From: DASUSH01 sp963785155
Lineage (GTDB): Bacteria; Actinomycetota; Thermoleophilia; Solirubrobacterales; 70-9
DNA: 64,000 bases
Direction: 5' to 3'
Assembly: GCA_963785155.1 (NCBI GenBank)
Contig: CAWAUB010000004.1
Location: forward strand, 372,001 to 436,000
Below, in pieces: positions 53,796 to 62,392 of this stretch. The stretch's first letter is position 1. Each line of letters opens with the position of its first letter. The position numbers and the translations under genes were made by a program. The notes below the pieces were generated by a model. That model saw only the letters and a program-made list of their open reading frames with translations, was not told the origin of the DNA and did no database searches.

Positions 53796-54212
53796 TCAGG
53801 CGTCGATCAGGTCGCCGCGACCCTGAGCTTCGAGCTGGGCCTTGTAGCGGGGGAAGATCGGCTTCGTCAGCGGCACCAGCTTGAGGATCTTTGCGACGGG
53901 CCCCTTCGCCTTGATCTGGCCGCGGGCGAGAGCGACGGTGACGTTGACCTTGCCGAGCCAGAACCGGTGCGCGGTATCGGCCTCCATCGACATCGTCACC
54001 TCCGGCTCCATCTCGGACTCGCCGAAGTCGACGTCGCCCGGCTGGCCCTCCTGCAGGCGCACGGTGATCGCCGAATCAGGCTCGCGGTACTGGTAGCGGA
54101 CGATCGTGTTCGCCTTGCGGAACTTCGGCGCCAGCTCATCGTCCGTGGCGATGTCGGCGAAGAGCTTGCCGATAGTTGCATAGACCTCATCGGCATCCTT
54201 GAATAAAGGCAA
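53796..54212 (-). CDS. SCP2 sterol-transfer-like lipid-binding protein
   Basis: The 138-residue protein has the SCP2-like fold pattern: an N-terminal helix (KDADEVYATIGKLFADIA), strands NTIVRYQYREPDSAITVRLQEGQPGDVDFG, the conserved MEADTAHRFWLGKVNVTVALARGQIKAKGPVAKILKLVPL. It binds a hydrophobic ligand. The start is TTG 54212 (AAGGAG about 8 bases upstream); the nearby ATG is out of frame. It is immediately downstream of the mce cluster on the same strand, separated by two hairpins, so a link to imported lipid is plausible. Confidence 0.82.
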   Translation of the reverse strand: MPLFKDADEVYATIGKLFADIATDDELAPKFRKANTIVRYQYREPDSAITVRLQEGQPGDVDFGESEMEPEVTMSMEADTAHRFWLGKVNVTVALARGQIKAKGPVAKILKLVPLTKPIFPRYKAQLEAQGRGDLIDA

Positions 54213-54259
54213 AATCCATTCTCCTTCGCTCGACTCCCGGCAATCCGAAAGCGGGAGGC

Positions 54260-54296
54260 CCGCCGGAAGCGGACGCGAAGCGGAGCATTCCGGCGG
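54260..54296. ncRNA. Hairpin with conserved loop, copy 2
   Basis: The stem CCGCCGGAA (54260-54268) / TTCCGGCGG (54288-54296) encloses the 19-nt loop nearly identical to that of 50206-50236. It lies 48 bases upstream of the SCP2-like start and could act in its leader or be a dispersed repeat. Inside the loop CGC-GAA-GCG can form a small second stem. Confidence 0.45.
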
Positions 54297-54303
54297 ATTT
54301 GTT

Positions 54304-54334
54304 CTGTTTGCGGATCCTACGGATCCGCAAACAG
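54304..54334 (-). terminator. Perfect 14-bp hairpin ending the mce operon
   Basis: CTGTTTGCGGATCC (54304-54317) and GGATCCGCAAACAG (54321-54334) are perfect inverted repeats with a 3-base loop. The stem includes the last codons and stop of mce gene 6. No U-run follows, but position and stability make it the probable end or a processing point of the mce transcript. Confidence 0.65.
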
Positions 54335-55879
54335 GTTCGGAGCCCTGCCGCCGCCGAACTCGGACGGGTAGTTCTCCTTGATGATGCAGGGCGCGAACGA
54401 GACGCCGACCTCGGGCAGGCCCGGCGCCGGGTTGGCCGCGGTCGTCGGGTCCTCGTCGGGGTTCTGCGAGGCCGGCGTGTAGTCGAGGTTCTTGCAGTCG
54501 AAGTTCTTGAAGATCCCGCCTGCCGACGCCGTCTGGTCGAGGAAGTCCGGCTCGACGTAGCCGTTGCCGCGGTTCGCGGCGAGCCGCACCGGATGGATCG
54601 CCAGGGCCTCGGCGCCGAGGTAGCTGAGCTGGCGCAGGCCGCGGCGCGGAGCCGGCTGGCCCTCGAGCGGCGCGAAGCTGCCGGCGAGGCCGGCCGGCGG
54701 GCTGGCGAAGAAGTCGCCGAGGAAGCCGCGGTAATAGTTGAGATAGGAGACGATCGGGTTCAGGTTGGCGAGCGAGGGGTCGACCTGGTCGAAGAGCGGG
54801 TTGAACCCGTTCAGGTACTTCTTCGTCGCCGGCAGGCCCTTCTTCCCGGCCTTGTTCAGCTCGTCAAGGTCGAAGAAGAGGCTGCGGAGGTTCGGCGCCA
54901 GCTCGCGGATCGACGCGAGCGTCGGGCTCAGGTTGCGCGCGACCGGGATCAGGTCCTGGACCAGCGGCCGGGTGTTGGCCTGGAACTGATCGAGGCGGTC
55001 GAACGTGAGCCGCGACTCGCGCTGGAACGTCGGCAGGATCTGGAAGATCTCCGCCAGCGCGCGCTCCTGGGAGGCGAGCGCGTCGAAGGTCTGGTTCGAG
55101 TTGGTGATCACGCTCGCGAGCTCGTCGTCGCGCGCGGTGAGCGCATCGAAGGTCGTGCCGGTGTCGCGGACGAGGCCCTTCAGGGCGACCTTCTGGCGGT
55201 TCAGGGTCTCGAGCACGGACGAGGCGTCGGAGATGAACGGGCCGAGGTTGCCGAGCGCGTCGTTCAGGTCGAGCCCGCGATCCTGGATCGCGACCGCTGC
55301 GTTCGCCTGCCAGCGCTGGAACGAACGCCGCGTCTCCTCATCGAGCGCGTTGAAGATCTCGTCGATCTGCGTGGCGTTCTCCACCTGCGAGTTGCCGAGG
55401 TGGCCGCCCTCCGGGATCGTCTCGACCGAGGACGACTCGGCATCGGAGATGTTGGCCGCGGCGCCGACCGAGACCGGGACGGAGCCGTCAGAGGGCTCGG
55501 ACCCGGAGGTCAGCTCGACGTAGGTCTCGCCCAGCAGCGTCTTTGCGCGCAGGATCGCCCGTGCGTCCTCGGAGATCGGCGCGAACTCGGGGTTGATCTC
55601 GATCGTCGCCCGGGTCGCGTCCTGGCCGTCGACGCGCTCGTCGGGCGGCGCCAGCTCGAGCGCCTTCACCTTGCCGACCGAGACGCCGCTGATGCGCACG
55701 TCGGACTCGATCGCGAGCGAGGTGGCCTCGGGGAAGTCGGCGGTGAACTGGTAGCTCTCCGACTTCAACGGGACCGGGCCGCCGAAGGCCACCCAGAGGA
55801 AGAGGAGCAGGCCGAAGCAGGAAAGCGCGAAGCCGACCGCGACGAAGATCCTGCCGATAGTTGGTGCCTGTTTTTGCAT
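54317..55879 (-). CDS. Mce family protein (sixth and last gene of the cluster)
   Basis: The 520-residue protein has an N-terminal membrane helix (IFVAVGFALSCFGLLLFLWVAF), an MlaD/Mce domain (about residues 42-125: YQFTADFPEATSLAIESDVRISGVSVGKVKALEL...RAKTLLGETYVELTSG), a long helical region (about 165-380) and a C-terminal tail with two cysteines ending APNLFADP. Mce proteins form extracytoplasmic tunnels for lipid transfer with YrbE permeases and an ATPase, which are not in the window. The start ATG 55879 follows GAGGAAGAG; the spacer from the previous stop is 10 bases. Confidence 0.93.
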   Translation of the reverse strand: MQKQAPTIGRIFVAVGFALSCFGLLLFLWVAFGGPVPLKSESYQFTADFPEATSLAIESDVRISGVSVGKVKALELAPPDERVDGQDATRATIEINPEFAPISEDARAILRAKTLLGETYVELTSGSEPSDGSVPVSVGAAANISDAESSSVETIPEGGHLGNSQVENATQIDEIFNALDEETRRSFQRWQANAAVAIQDRGLDLNDALGNLGPFISDASSVLETLNRQKVALKGLVRDTGTTFDALTARDDELASVITNSNQTFDALASQERALAEIFQILPTFQRESRLTFDRLDQFQANTRPLVQDLIPVARNLSPTLASIRELAPNLRSLFFDLDELNKAGKKGLPATKKYLNGFNPLFDQVDPSLANLNPIVSYLNYYRGFLGDFFASPPAGLAGSFAPLEGQPAPRRGLRQLSYLGAEALAIHPVRLAANRGNGYVEPDFLDQTASAGGIFKNFDCKNLDYTPASQNPDEDPTTAANPAPGLPEVGVSFAPCIIKENYPSEFGGGRAPNLFADP

Positions 55880-55889
55880 TAGCTCTTCC

Positions 55890-57209
55890 TCATGAGCTGA
55901 TGTCGCAGGGTCCACCGGCCGTGAACAGCGGCGCGAGGCCGGTCACGGCGGGCGCAGCGGGGGAGCTGCCAAGGATGTTGGCGACGTTGGCGCAGGTTGC
56001 GGTCAGGTAGATGCGGCGGTAGAGGCCGTTGCCGTCGGCGCCCTCGAAGACCGAGTTCGAGTTGTGGCCCAGCCAGCCGGCCCAGTAGAGGAAGCCCTCG
56101 TTGCGGTTCGGCGTCGAGGGCGGCTCGGCCCCACCGGGGTTGAAGGCAGCCATGTTGACGAGGTTGTTGAGGTTCTCCAGCACGCCGCGGAGCTTCGGAC
56201 TGGTCTCCTCGATCCGCTTGGCGGCGACGTTCAGGTCCGGCACCGGCCCGCGCGCGGCGCGCACGAAGGGCCGGATCTCGTTCTCGATCACGGGGGTGAC
56301 GTTCGTCGCGAAGCGCTCGGTCGAGGCATTCAGCTCGGGCAGGGCGCGCGCGAACGGCCGCAGGTTGTTGAACGTCGGGCCGAGCTCGTTCGCGAACGGG
56401 GTCAGCGCTGCGAGCGTCTGGCGCGCCTGGCTGAGCGTGCCGGGCAGGAGCGAGACGGCGCGCTGGACGTTCAGGTCCTGCTCGGCGATCGCGCCCAGCG
56501 AGGCATTCGACGTCGTGACCAGCTCGGTGAGGTCGTTCTCGGCCTTGCCGACGGTGAAGGTGAGGCGGTTGAAGCTTGTGATCAGGTGGCGCAGGTTCTC
56601 CTTGCGCTCGGCCACCTTCGAGTTGAGCTTTGCGAGGTCCCGGTTGATCGGGCCGAGGGAGCCGAGTAGCTCGCCGAGGTCGCGCCCGCGGCCGTCGAGG
56701 CCCCTGCCGGCGCCGACGAGGAGCAGGCGCAGGTAGGCCTGGGTATCGCCGTCGAGGAACTCGAGGACCTCGTTGAGCTCCACGTCGGGCGCGGTGTTCT
56801 CGACACTTACGAGCCCGCCCTCCTCGATCTCGCCCGCGGCGCGAGCGCCGGGGTCGAGCTGGAAGAACATGTCCTCGAGGCCCGTCGTGGGACGCAGCAG
56901 GATCGTCGCGTCGCGGTAGATCGGCAGGAAGTCGCGCTCGATCGCAAAGGTGACCACCGCGCTGCCGTTCTCCAGCGAGACGTCCTGCACGTCGCCGATG
57001 CGAACGCCGGCGACGCGGATCGTCTGGCCCTGGCCGGCGACGACCGCGCCGGCGTCGGAGAACTCGGCCTTCATCTCGAAGGGCTTCTCCTCGAGGATCG
57101 GGATCCGCAGCCTCTGCTCCTGGAGGATGTAGTAGCCGACGACGGCGGCGACCGCGATCAGCACGAAGATCGCGATGAAGTCGCGCAGGTGGTCGCGGAT
57201 GGCCTTCAT
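55890..57209 (-). CDS. Mce family protein (fifth gene)
   Basis: The 439-residue protein has a membrane anchor (DFIAIFVLIAVAAVVGYYIL), an Mce domain (FEMKAEFSDAGAVVAGQGQTIRVAGVRIGDVQDVSLENGSAVVTF...ILLRPTTGLEDMFFQLDPG, about 43-125), the helical barrel segment rich in NLRPFARALPELNASTE-type repeats, and a Cys-containing end (LTATCANVANI, GGPCDISS). The start ATG 57209 overlaps the previous stop (ATGA). Shortest of the six. Confidence 0.94.
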   Translation of the reverse strand: MKAIRDHLRDFIAIFVLIAVAAVVGYYILQEQRLRIPILEEKPFEMKAEFSDAGAVVAGQGQTIRVAGVRIGDVQDVSLENGSAVVTFAIERDFLPIYRDATILLRPTTGLEDMFFQLDPGARAAGEIEEGGLVSVENTAPDVELNEVLEFLDGDTQAYLRLLLVGAGRGLDGRGRDLGELLGSLGPINRDLAKLNSKVAERKENLRHLITSFNRLTFTVGKAENDLTELVTTSNASLGAIAEQDLNVQRAVSLLPGTLSQARQTLAALTPFANELGPTFNNLRPFARALPELNASTERFATNVTPVIENEIRPFVRAARGPVPDLNVAAKRIEETSPKLRGVLENLNNLVNMAAFNPGGAEPPSTPNRNEGFLYWAGWLGHNSNSVFEGADGNGLYRRIYLTATCANVANILGSSPAAPAVTGLAPLFTAGGPCDISS

Positions 57210-58939
57210 CCGTCACCCCTCCCGAGCAGGGCGCCGGTGGCGCGATCGGGGTACTCGTCGGCGAAATCGATCCAGGCGTCGAGCGCGTCCTTCTGGTCCC
57301 CGCGCGTCTCCTTGTTGGTGTCGTCCTCGAACGCCTCCTGCGCCTTGCCGAGCTCGACCGCGAGCTGCTCGAACTCGTCCATCGTCTCGGCGAACGGCGC
57401 CGGCAGAGCGCCGCCGGAGACCGTCGAGCCGGGCTCCTGGGTCGGGGCGCCGCCGAACGCGGTCGCGAGGTTCGGCGGATCCTGCTGCTCGCACGGCTCG
57501 TCGCGGTTGAACTTCGGCTTCACGGAGTCGTTGACCGAGGGCTCCGAGTTCAGGATGTTGAACGGGACCGAGCCGACCAGGTCGGACCCACCCTCGGGAT
57601 TGGGAGCAAAGACGATGTTGCCGGGCGCCGCCGTGTTGAGTCCGCCGCCGCCGAGCGTGCGGATGTACTGGCCGTTCGCGTCGCCGGAGCGGCTCTCGCC
57701 GCCGATCCCGACGAAGCCGTAGGCGCCTTCCTGGTAGACGCGCCCGGTGGCCGGGTGACCCTGCGCGGGAACCGTGTCGTTCTGCCAGGGGATGACGACC
57801 TCGTTGAGGCAGCTCGCAAACGGCCTGATCAGGTTGAACGTCTCCGGGCTCCCCTCCGAGACCTGGGCGAGGTGCTCCACCGTCGGATCCAGATCCCGCA
57901 CGAGGCCCCGCAGCTCGGCCTCCGACATGAGCAGGCGGACCTGGCGCAGGAGCGGGGTGGCGGCATCGAGCGCCGCGGGCGCCGTGCGCGTGCCGGGCAG
58001 CGCCTCGCGGGCAAAGGCGCGTAGCGGCGGGAAGGCGCGGTTGAGAGCGGGGAGCGCGGAGTCGGCCTCCTCGAAGACCCGCGGCAGCTCGGCGATCGCC
58101 CGCTGGAGCGCCACGTCCTCGGCGGCGAAGGAGCCGGCGAAGATGCGGAAGTTGGTGACCAGGTCCTTGAGCGTCTCCTCGTTGCGGCCGAGACCGCGGA
58201 CGACCTTGTCGAGGTTCTTGATCAGGCCGGAGAGGTCGTGCGGGTTCTCACCGAGGAAGGCCTCGTTCACCTGGGACGTGTACTTGTTCGCGGCGGGCGA
58301 GGAGCGGTAGAGCTCCTGGAAGCCCTCGGCGCCGCCGTGGTCGACGAGCGCGGAGCCGAACTCCTCGAGCGTGATCTGGAGCTGGGTTCGGACGTCGGCC
58401 TGAAGCGTGGTCAGGATCTGGTCGAGCGCCACCGAGTTGCTGGCCTGGTCGAGCGGGAATTGATAGCCCTCGTCGGCCGTGGGCGCGGATGGCGAGCCCG
58501 GCCTCACGTCGATGAAGTAGTTGCCCTCGAGGAAGAGGCGCGGCAGCAGGCGGAAGGTCGCATCGGTCTTGAGCGGCTGCCCCTCGTCGGTGATCTCCAT
58601 GGTGATCAGCGATGCGGCCTCGCTGGTCGCGTTGGGCGCGGGGGCGTCGGTGTCGCCCTCGGCGGCCGTGTCCTCGGGGTCATCGGACACCTCAACGCTC
58701 TCCTGCCCCTCCACGCCCAGGTGCTCGACCTTCGTCACCTTGCCGATGGTGACGCCGGCGATACGGACCGGCGAGTCGGTGCGCATGTTCTGGGCCGAGG
58801 GGAATACGACCTGGACCTCGAAGGGGTCGGCCCACGGGAGCTGCTTGGTGAACGCCCACGCCGTCCCGATCGCGATCAGGCCGATCGCGATCAAAGCGAT
58901 TCCCCAGTCGGGGATTCGTCTTTCCTGACCAGGCCTCAC
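57206..58939 (-). CDS. Mce family protein (fourth gene)
   Basis: The 577-residue protein has an N-terminal membrane helix (WGIALIAIGLIAIGTAWAF), an Mce domain beginning FEVQVVFPSAQNMRTDSPVRIAGVTIGKVTKVEHLG that is interrupted by an acidic insert (EVSDDPEDTAAEGDTDAPAP, about 80-100) before SLITMEITDEGQPLKTDATFRLLPRLFLEGNYFIDVRPG, then long helices and an acidic C-terminal region (DEFEQLAVELGKAQEAFEDDTNKE). The start GTG 58939 overlaps the previous stop (GTGA). Confidence 0.93.
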   Translation of the reverse strand: MRPGQERRIPDWGIALIAIGLIAIGTAWAFTKQLPWADPFEVQVVFPSAQNMRTDSPVRIAGVTIGKVTKVEHLGVEGQESVEVSDDPEDTAAEGDTDAPAPNATSEAASLITMEITDEGQPLKTDATFRLLPRLFLEGNYFIDVRPGSPSAPTADEGYQFPLDQASNSVALDQILTTLQADVRTQLQITLEEFGSALVDHGGAEGFQELYRSSPAANKYTSQVNEAFLGENPHDLSGLIKNLDKVVRGLGRNEETLKDLVTNFRIFAGSFAAEDVALQRAIAELPRVFEEADSALPALNRAFPPLRAFAREALPGTRTAPAALDAATPLLRQVRLLMSEAELRGLVRDLDPTVEHLAQVSEGSPETFNLIRPFASCLNEVVIPWQNDTVPAQGHPATGRVYQEGAYGFVGIGGESRSGDANGQYIRTLGGGGLNTAAPGNIVFAPNPEGGSDLVGSVPFNILNSEPSVNDSVKPKFNRDEPCEQQDPPNLATAFGGAPTQEPGSTVSGGALPAPFAETMDEFEQLAVELGKAQEAFEDDTNKETRGDQKDALDAWIDFADEYPDRATGALLGRGDG

Positions 58940-60600
58940 GGCGCCCTGCTTTCGACGCGAGTGTCGACCAGGCGACGCTCGCCGTTCTGGTTCCAGAAGA
59001 GGGTCGTCGGGCCGCGCGAGCCGGGCAGGTTGGTCGGTGCGAAGCCGGGATTCGACGCGGACTGGCCGGGACGGCGCATCTGGCCGAGCGCGTAGCCGGT
59101 CTGGCCACCCTGGCAGTCGTCGCCGCCGTCGATGCCCGCCTGACCCGTCGGGCCGGTGAAGCCCGGCGAGTGGACGATCGGCAGCTCATACGGCTTGAAG
59201 ACGCCGGGCCCGGAGGGGTTCGCTAGCCCCGACTTCCCGTTCGCCTGGATCCCGCTGTAGCCGGCAAGGGGGGCCTGGACCTGGCCGGGGATCTCGATGT
59301 TCATGCCTCCGGCGGCGATGTTGACTCCGCCGTTCGGCAGGCCGATCAGCTGCTGGCGCAGGTTGTAGCCGACCTGGTCGCGGTCGGAGAGCGCGTTCGG
59401 GATGAACGTGGTCCAGTAGTTGACGTAGTTGCAGACCGTCTGCACCGGCGTCGCGTACTCGGCAACCGGCCGGAGCGTGTCGAGCAGGTCGCGCAGGCGG
59501 ACCAGGCTCGCCTTCGTCGAGGGGTTCTCGGCGAGGCGGTTGAGAGCGGCGAGCACCTTCTCCGTCTTCTTGGCCGTGGCGACGGAGTCGCGCAGGACGG
59601 GCGTGCCGACCTCGATCGCGTCGTTCAGCACGGGCAGGGTCGGGCGAAGGTCGTTGATCCCGGGTGCCAGCTCGCGCGACAGGGTCGTGAAGTCGCGCAG
59701 GAAGGGCCGCTGCCGGGGCAGCGTGCGGATCCCCGTCTCGAGCGTGGGCGGGCCCTCGGAGATCGTCGCCTGCAGGGCCGCGACGTCGGACGAGATCGCC
59801 GCGAAGGTGATCGCCATGTTGGTGAAGAGCTCGGCCTGCTGCTCGGCGACCGGGGCGACGATGCGCGCGTTCCTTGCGAGCGCCTGGAAGAACTGGGCGA
59901 AGCGGGTGCTGGGGTCGGCGAGGTTCCGCGCGACCGGCTTCAGGTTGAGGAAGAGCGGGTCGAGCTCCTCGATCGCGAGGTTGAGCGAGGTGCCGCGGCC
60001 GGCGAAGGCGTCGCCGAAGCCGACGAGGTTGGTGCGGCTGTTCTCGCGCGTCTGGGAGTCGAAGGTGTTGTTGATGTCGTCGAACTCTGTCTGGGCGATG
60101 AAGTTCTCGGGGTTGTCGAAGACGTAGCCCTCCTCGGCGGGCTCGCCGTTGCCGCGCGTGATCTCGAGGTACTTGAGGCCGAAAGAAGAGCGATAGCGGA
60201 CCCGGAAGACCGAGTCGCTCGGGAGCGGCTCGGCGGTCTTGTCGAGCTTCAGGTTGAGCCGGGCGACGACCTCGTTCGGGTTCTCGGACTCGGGGCCGAA
60301 GCGTTCCTGGTCGGTCGCCGCGCCCTCGCCGGCGGGATCCGACTCCTCGCCGCCGGTCGGCGGCACGGCCTCGATCGACTCGACGACGCCGACCCGGTGG
60401 CCGCCGATCCGCACCTCGTTGTTGGTGACGAGGCGCGCGGCGTTCGGGATCTCGACGGAGACGCGGTAGACCGGCACGAACGGAAGCCCGTTGTTCGCGT
60501 TGTAGGCGAGGAAGACGGCGACGATCACGATCAGCGTCGTGACGGCGCCGACCATCGTCGGCGAGGCCGCCAGAGATTGGATGGGTCCTCGGCCTCTCAT
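58936..60600 (-). CDS. Mce family protein (third gene)
   Basis: The 554-residue protein has an anchor (TMVGAVTTLIVIVAVFLAYNANNGLP), an Mce domain (YRVSVEIPNAARLVTNNEVRIGGHRVGVVESIEAV, then an acidic insert around EESDPAGEGAATDQE, then VARLNLKLDKTAEPLPSDSVFRVRYRSSFGLKYLEITRG), helical repeats (LARNARIVAPVAEQQAELF) and a Gly/Pro-rich C-terminus with a CQGG cysteine. ATG 60600 is used; it begins one base after the previous stop. Confidence 0.93.
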   Translation of the reverse strand: MRGRGPIQSLAASPTMVGAVTTLIVIVAVFLAYNANNGLPFVPVYRVSVEIPNAARLVTNNEVRIGGHRVGVVESIEAVPPTGGEESDPAGEGAATDQERFGPESENPNEVVARLNLKLDKTAEPLPSDSVFRVRYRSSFGLKYLEITRGNGEPAEEGYVFDNPENFIAQTEFDDINNTFDSQTRENSRTNLVGFGDAFAGRGTSLNLAIEELDPLFLNLKPVARNLADPSTRFAQFFQALARNARIVAPVAEQQAELFTNMAITFAAISSDVAALQATISEGPPTLETGIRTLPRQRPFLRDFTTLSRELAPGINDLRPTLPVLNDAIEVGTPVLRDSVATAKKTEKVLAALNRLAENPSTKASLVRLRDLLDTLRPVAEYATPVQTVCNYVNYWTTFIPNALSDRDQVGYNLRQQLIGLPNGGVNIAAGGMNIEIPGQVQAPLAGYSGIQANGKSGLANPSGPGVFKPYELPIVHSPGFTGPTGQAGIDGGDDCQGGQTGYALGQMRRPGQSASNPGFAPTNLPGSRGPTTLFWNQNGERRLVDTRVESRAP

Positions 60601-60601
60601 C

Positions 60602-62392
60602 TCAGTTCCCGAAGAGGAAGTCCATGAGCTCGTCGGTGGCCTGCGACGCTCCTCCGCCGACGCCGCCACCCTTGCCGTTGCCGTTACCGCCCAGGCCCTT
60701 GCCCAGGTTCTTCCCGATGTCCTTGCCGATGTCGTTCACCCCGGCCCCGTCGGGCAGGCCGAGCAGGTCCTCGAGGCCGCTCTGCACGTCCTCCGCCTCA
60801 CCCGGGACCGCCGGTAGGCCAGGCACAGGCCCGGTTACCGGCGGCGTGACCGGGGAGCCGGAGCCGTCGGCGCTCCCGGCGCTCCCGGCACCTTCCGAGC
60901 TGAAGCGCGCGGCGGCTTCGCGATCCGCCGGGATGTCCGGGTCGCAGAGCTCTTCGGCGGCGCGCTCGGGCTCGGTGCCGCCCTGGCAGACCGCTGGGTC
61001 GTAGCGCGGCAGGCCGATGTCCTCGTTGATCCCCGGCGCGCTGTCGCCCAGCCAGGCGACGCAGCGGTGCGCCTCCAGGATGTTCGTCGTCGTGCCGCCA
61101 TCGGCCGCGGGTACGCCGGGCTCGCCGGTCGCCGGGTCGCGGCCGGTCTCGTACTCGCCGCAGGGACCACCGGACTGGTTTACGCCGTAGAGCGAGAAGT
61201 GGAGGAGGTGGCTGTGCTGGTCGAACTGGTTGAGCGCGCCGGCCTGGTAGTAGACGTAGTTGAGGAGGCCCTCGAGCCCGGTGTATCCCATCGTGTTCGC
61301 GGTCCCGGGCTTGCTGGAGGAACGGCCCGTGTCCCGCTCGGCGCGAGCGTCAATCTCGACGGCGCGGCGCGGGTCGTCGAGGTCGTCCAAGAGGTCGTCG
61401 ACGAGCTCGGCGGAGCGTGGGCCGTTCTTGAAGGCGCGGCGAAGGATGCGGATCTCGTCGGAGCCGTTGCGCAGCGCGCGCTCGCCGACCACAGAGGCGT
61501 CGCCGAGGGCGGTCAGGGAGGCCTCCGAGGCGTCGTTGAAGGCGGGCAGGTTGCGCGCGAGGGTGTTCAGGCCGGGCGCGGAGGCATTCAGGTCGGCGAG
61601 CACCGGGGTCTGGGTGCGCGCGAGGGTCTCGGTGTCCTTGAGGGTCGGCTCGAGCTCAGCGAGGAAGTCGGGCAGGAGCTCGAAGTTGCGCGAGAGGTCG
61701 GCGCGGCGCGAGGCGGAGGCGGCGGCCGTGTCGCGGGCGGACTGGATGAACTTGACGACGTCTTCACGGCGGTCGGCCAGGCGGCTGATGACGCGGTCGG
61801 AGTTGGCGTTCAGGTCGCGGATGATCCGGTTCTGATCGCCGAGGATGTCGGTGACCTGCTCCAGCTCGCGGAGCGCCGGGGCGCCGCGGCGAATGGCCGA
61901 GTTCAGGTTCTCCGGGTTGCCCGCCAGCGCCGTGCCGAACTCGTTGATGATCAGCTGCAGGCGGCGCTTGAACGGCTCGCGGAGGGTGTTGTTGACGAGG
62001 TCCGGCTGAACGGTCTGCGTCACCTGCTCGACCGGGATCTGTCCGGGATCGTCCTTGCCGTCCGGAAGCGGGTCCCCCGAGGGCTGACAGTCGATGAAGT
62101 ACTCCGCGATCAGTGACTGGGGCTCGGAGGCGCAGGTCGTGTCCTCGCCGAGCTCGCCGATCGTGCCGGTCATCGCGACGGTGACGACGGCGCGCTTGTC
62201 CTCGTTGATGGCGAGGTCCTCGACTCGGCCGGCCTCAACGCCCACGACCTTGACCAGCGAGCCCTGGACGATGCCGAAGGCGTTGTCGAGCTCGATCTCG
62301 TAGTAGTGCGTGTCGTCGGCGCCGGCGCCCGTCGTCGCCAGGCCGGCGGCGGCCACGCAGAGGGCGAGAGCTATCGCGAGCAGGCGCCTCAT
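60602..62392 (-). CDS. Mce family protein (second gene), with long Gly-rich C-terminus
   Basis: The 596-residue protein opens with a signal peptide (MRRLLAIALALCVAAAGLATTGAGA) rather than a plain anchor, followed directly by an Mce domain (YYEIELDNAFGIVQGSLVKVVGVEAGRVEDLAINEDKRAVVTVAM...SLIAEYFIDCQPSG) with a Cys pair. A helical region (about 130-340) and a Cys-rich middle (CGEYET, EAHRCVAWLGD, DPAVCQGG, EELCDPD) follow. The C-terminal 90 residues are Pro/Gly/Lys-rich (GKNLGKGLGGNGNGKGGG). Start ATG 62392 overlaps the previous stop (ATGA). Confidence 0.92.
   Translation of the reverse strand: MRRLLAIALALCVAAAGLATTGAGADDTHYYEIELDNAFGIVQGSLVKVVGVEAGRVEDLAINEDKRAVVTVAMTGTIGELGEDTTCASEPQSLIAEYFIDCQPSGDPLPDGKDDPGQIPVEQVTQTVQPDLVNNTLREPFKRRLQLIINEFGTALAGNPENLNSAIRRGAPALRELEQVTDILGDQNRIIRDLNANSDRVISRLADRREDVVKFIQSARDTAAASASRRADLSRNFELLPDFLAELEPTLKDTETLARTQTPVLADLNASAPGLNTLARNLPAFNDASEASLTALGDASVVGERALRNGSDEIRILRRAFKNGPRSAELVDDLLDDLDDPRRAVEIDARAERDTGRSSSKPGTANTMGYTGLEGLLNYVYYQAGALNQFDQHSHLLHFSLYGVNQSGGPCGEYETGRDPATGEPGVPAADGGTTTNILEAHRCVAWLGDSAPGINEDIGLPRYDPAVCQGGTEPERAAEELCDPDIPADREAAARFSSEGAGSAGSADGSGSPVTPPVTGPVPGLPAVPGEAEDVQSGLEDLLGLPDGAGVNDIGKDIGKNLGKGLGGNGNGKGGGVGGGASQATDELMDFLFGN

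Noticed and set aside
61067..62116. Long open frame antisense to the second mce gene
   Set aside because: It mirrors the codon pattern of the real gene and has no recognisable motif; similar shadows lie opposite the other mce genes.
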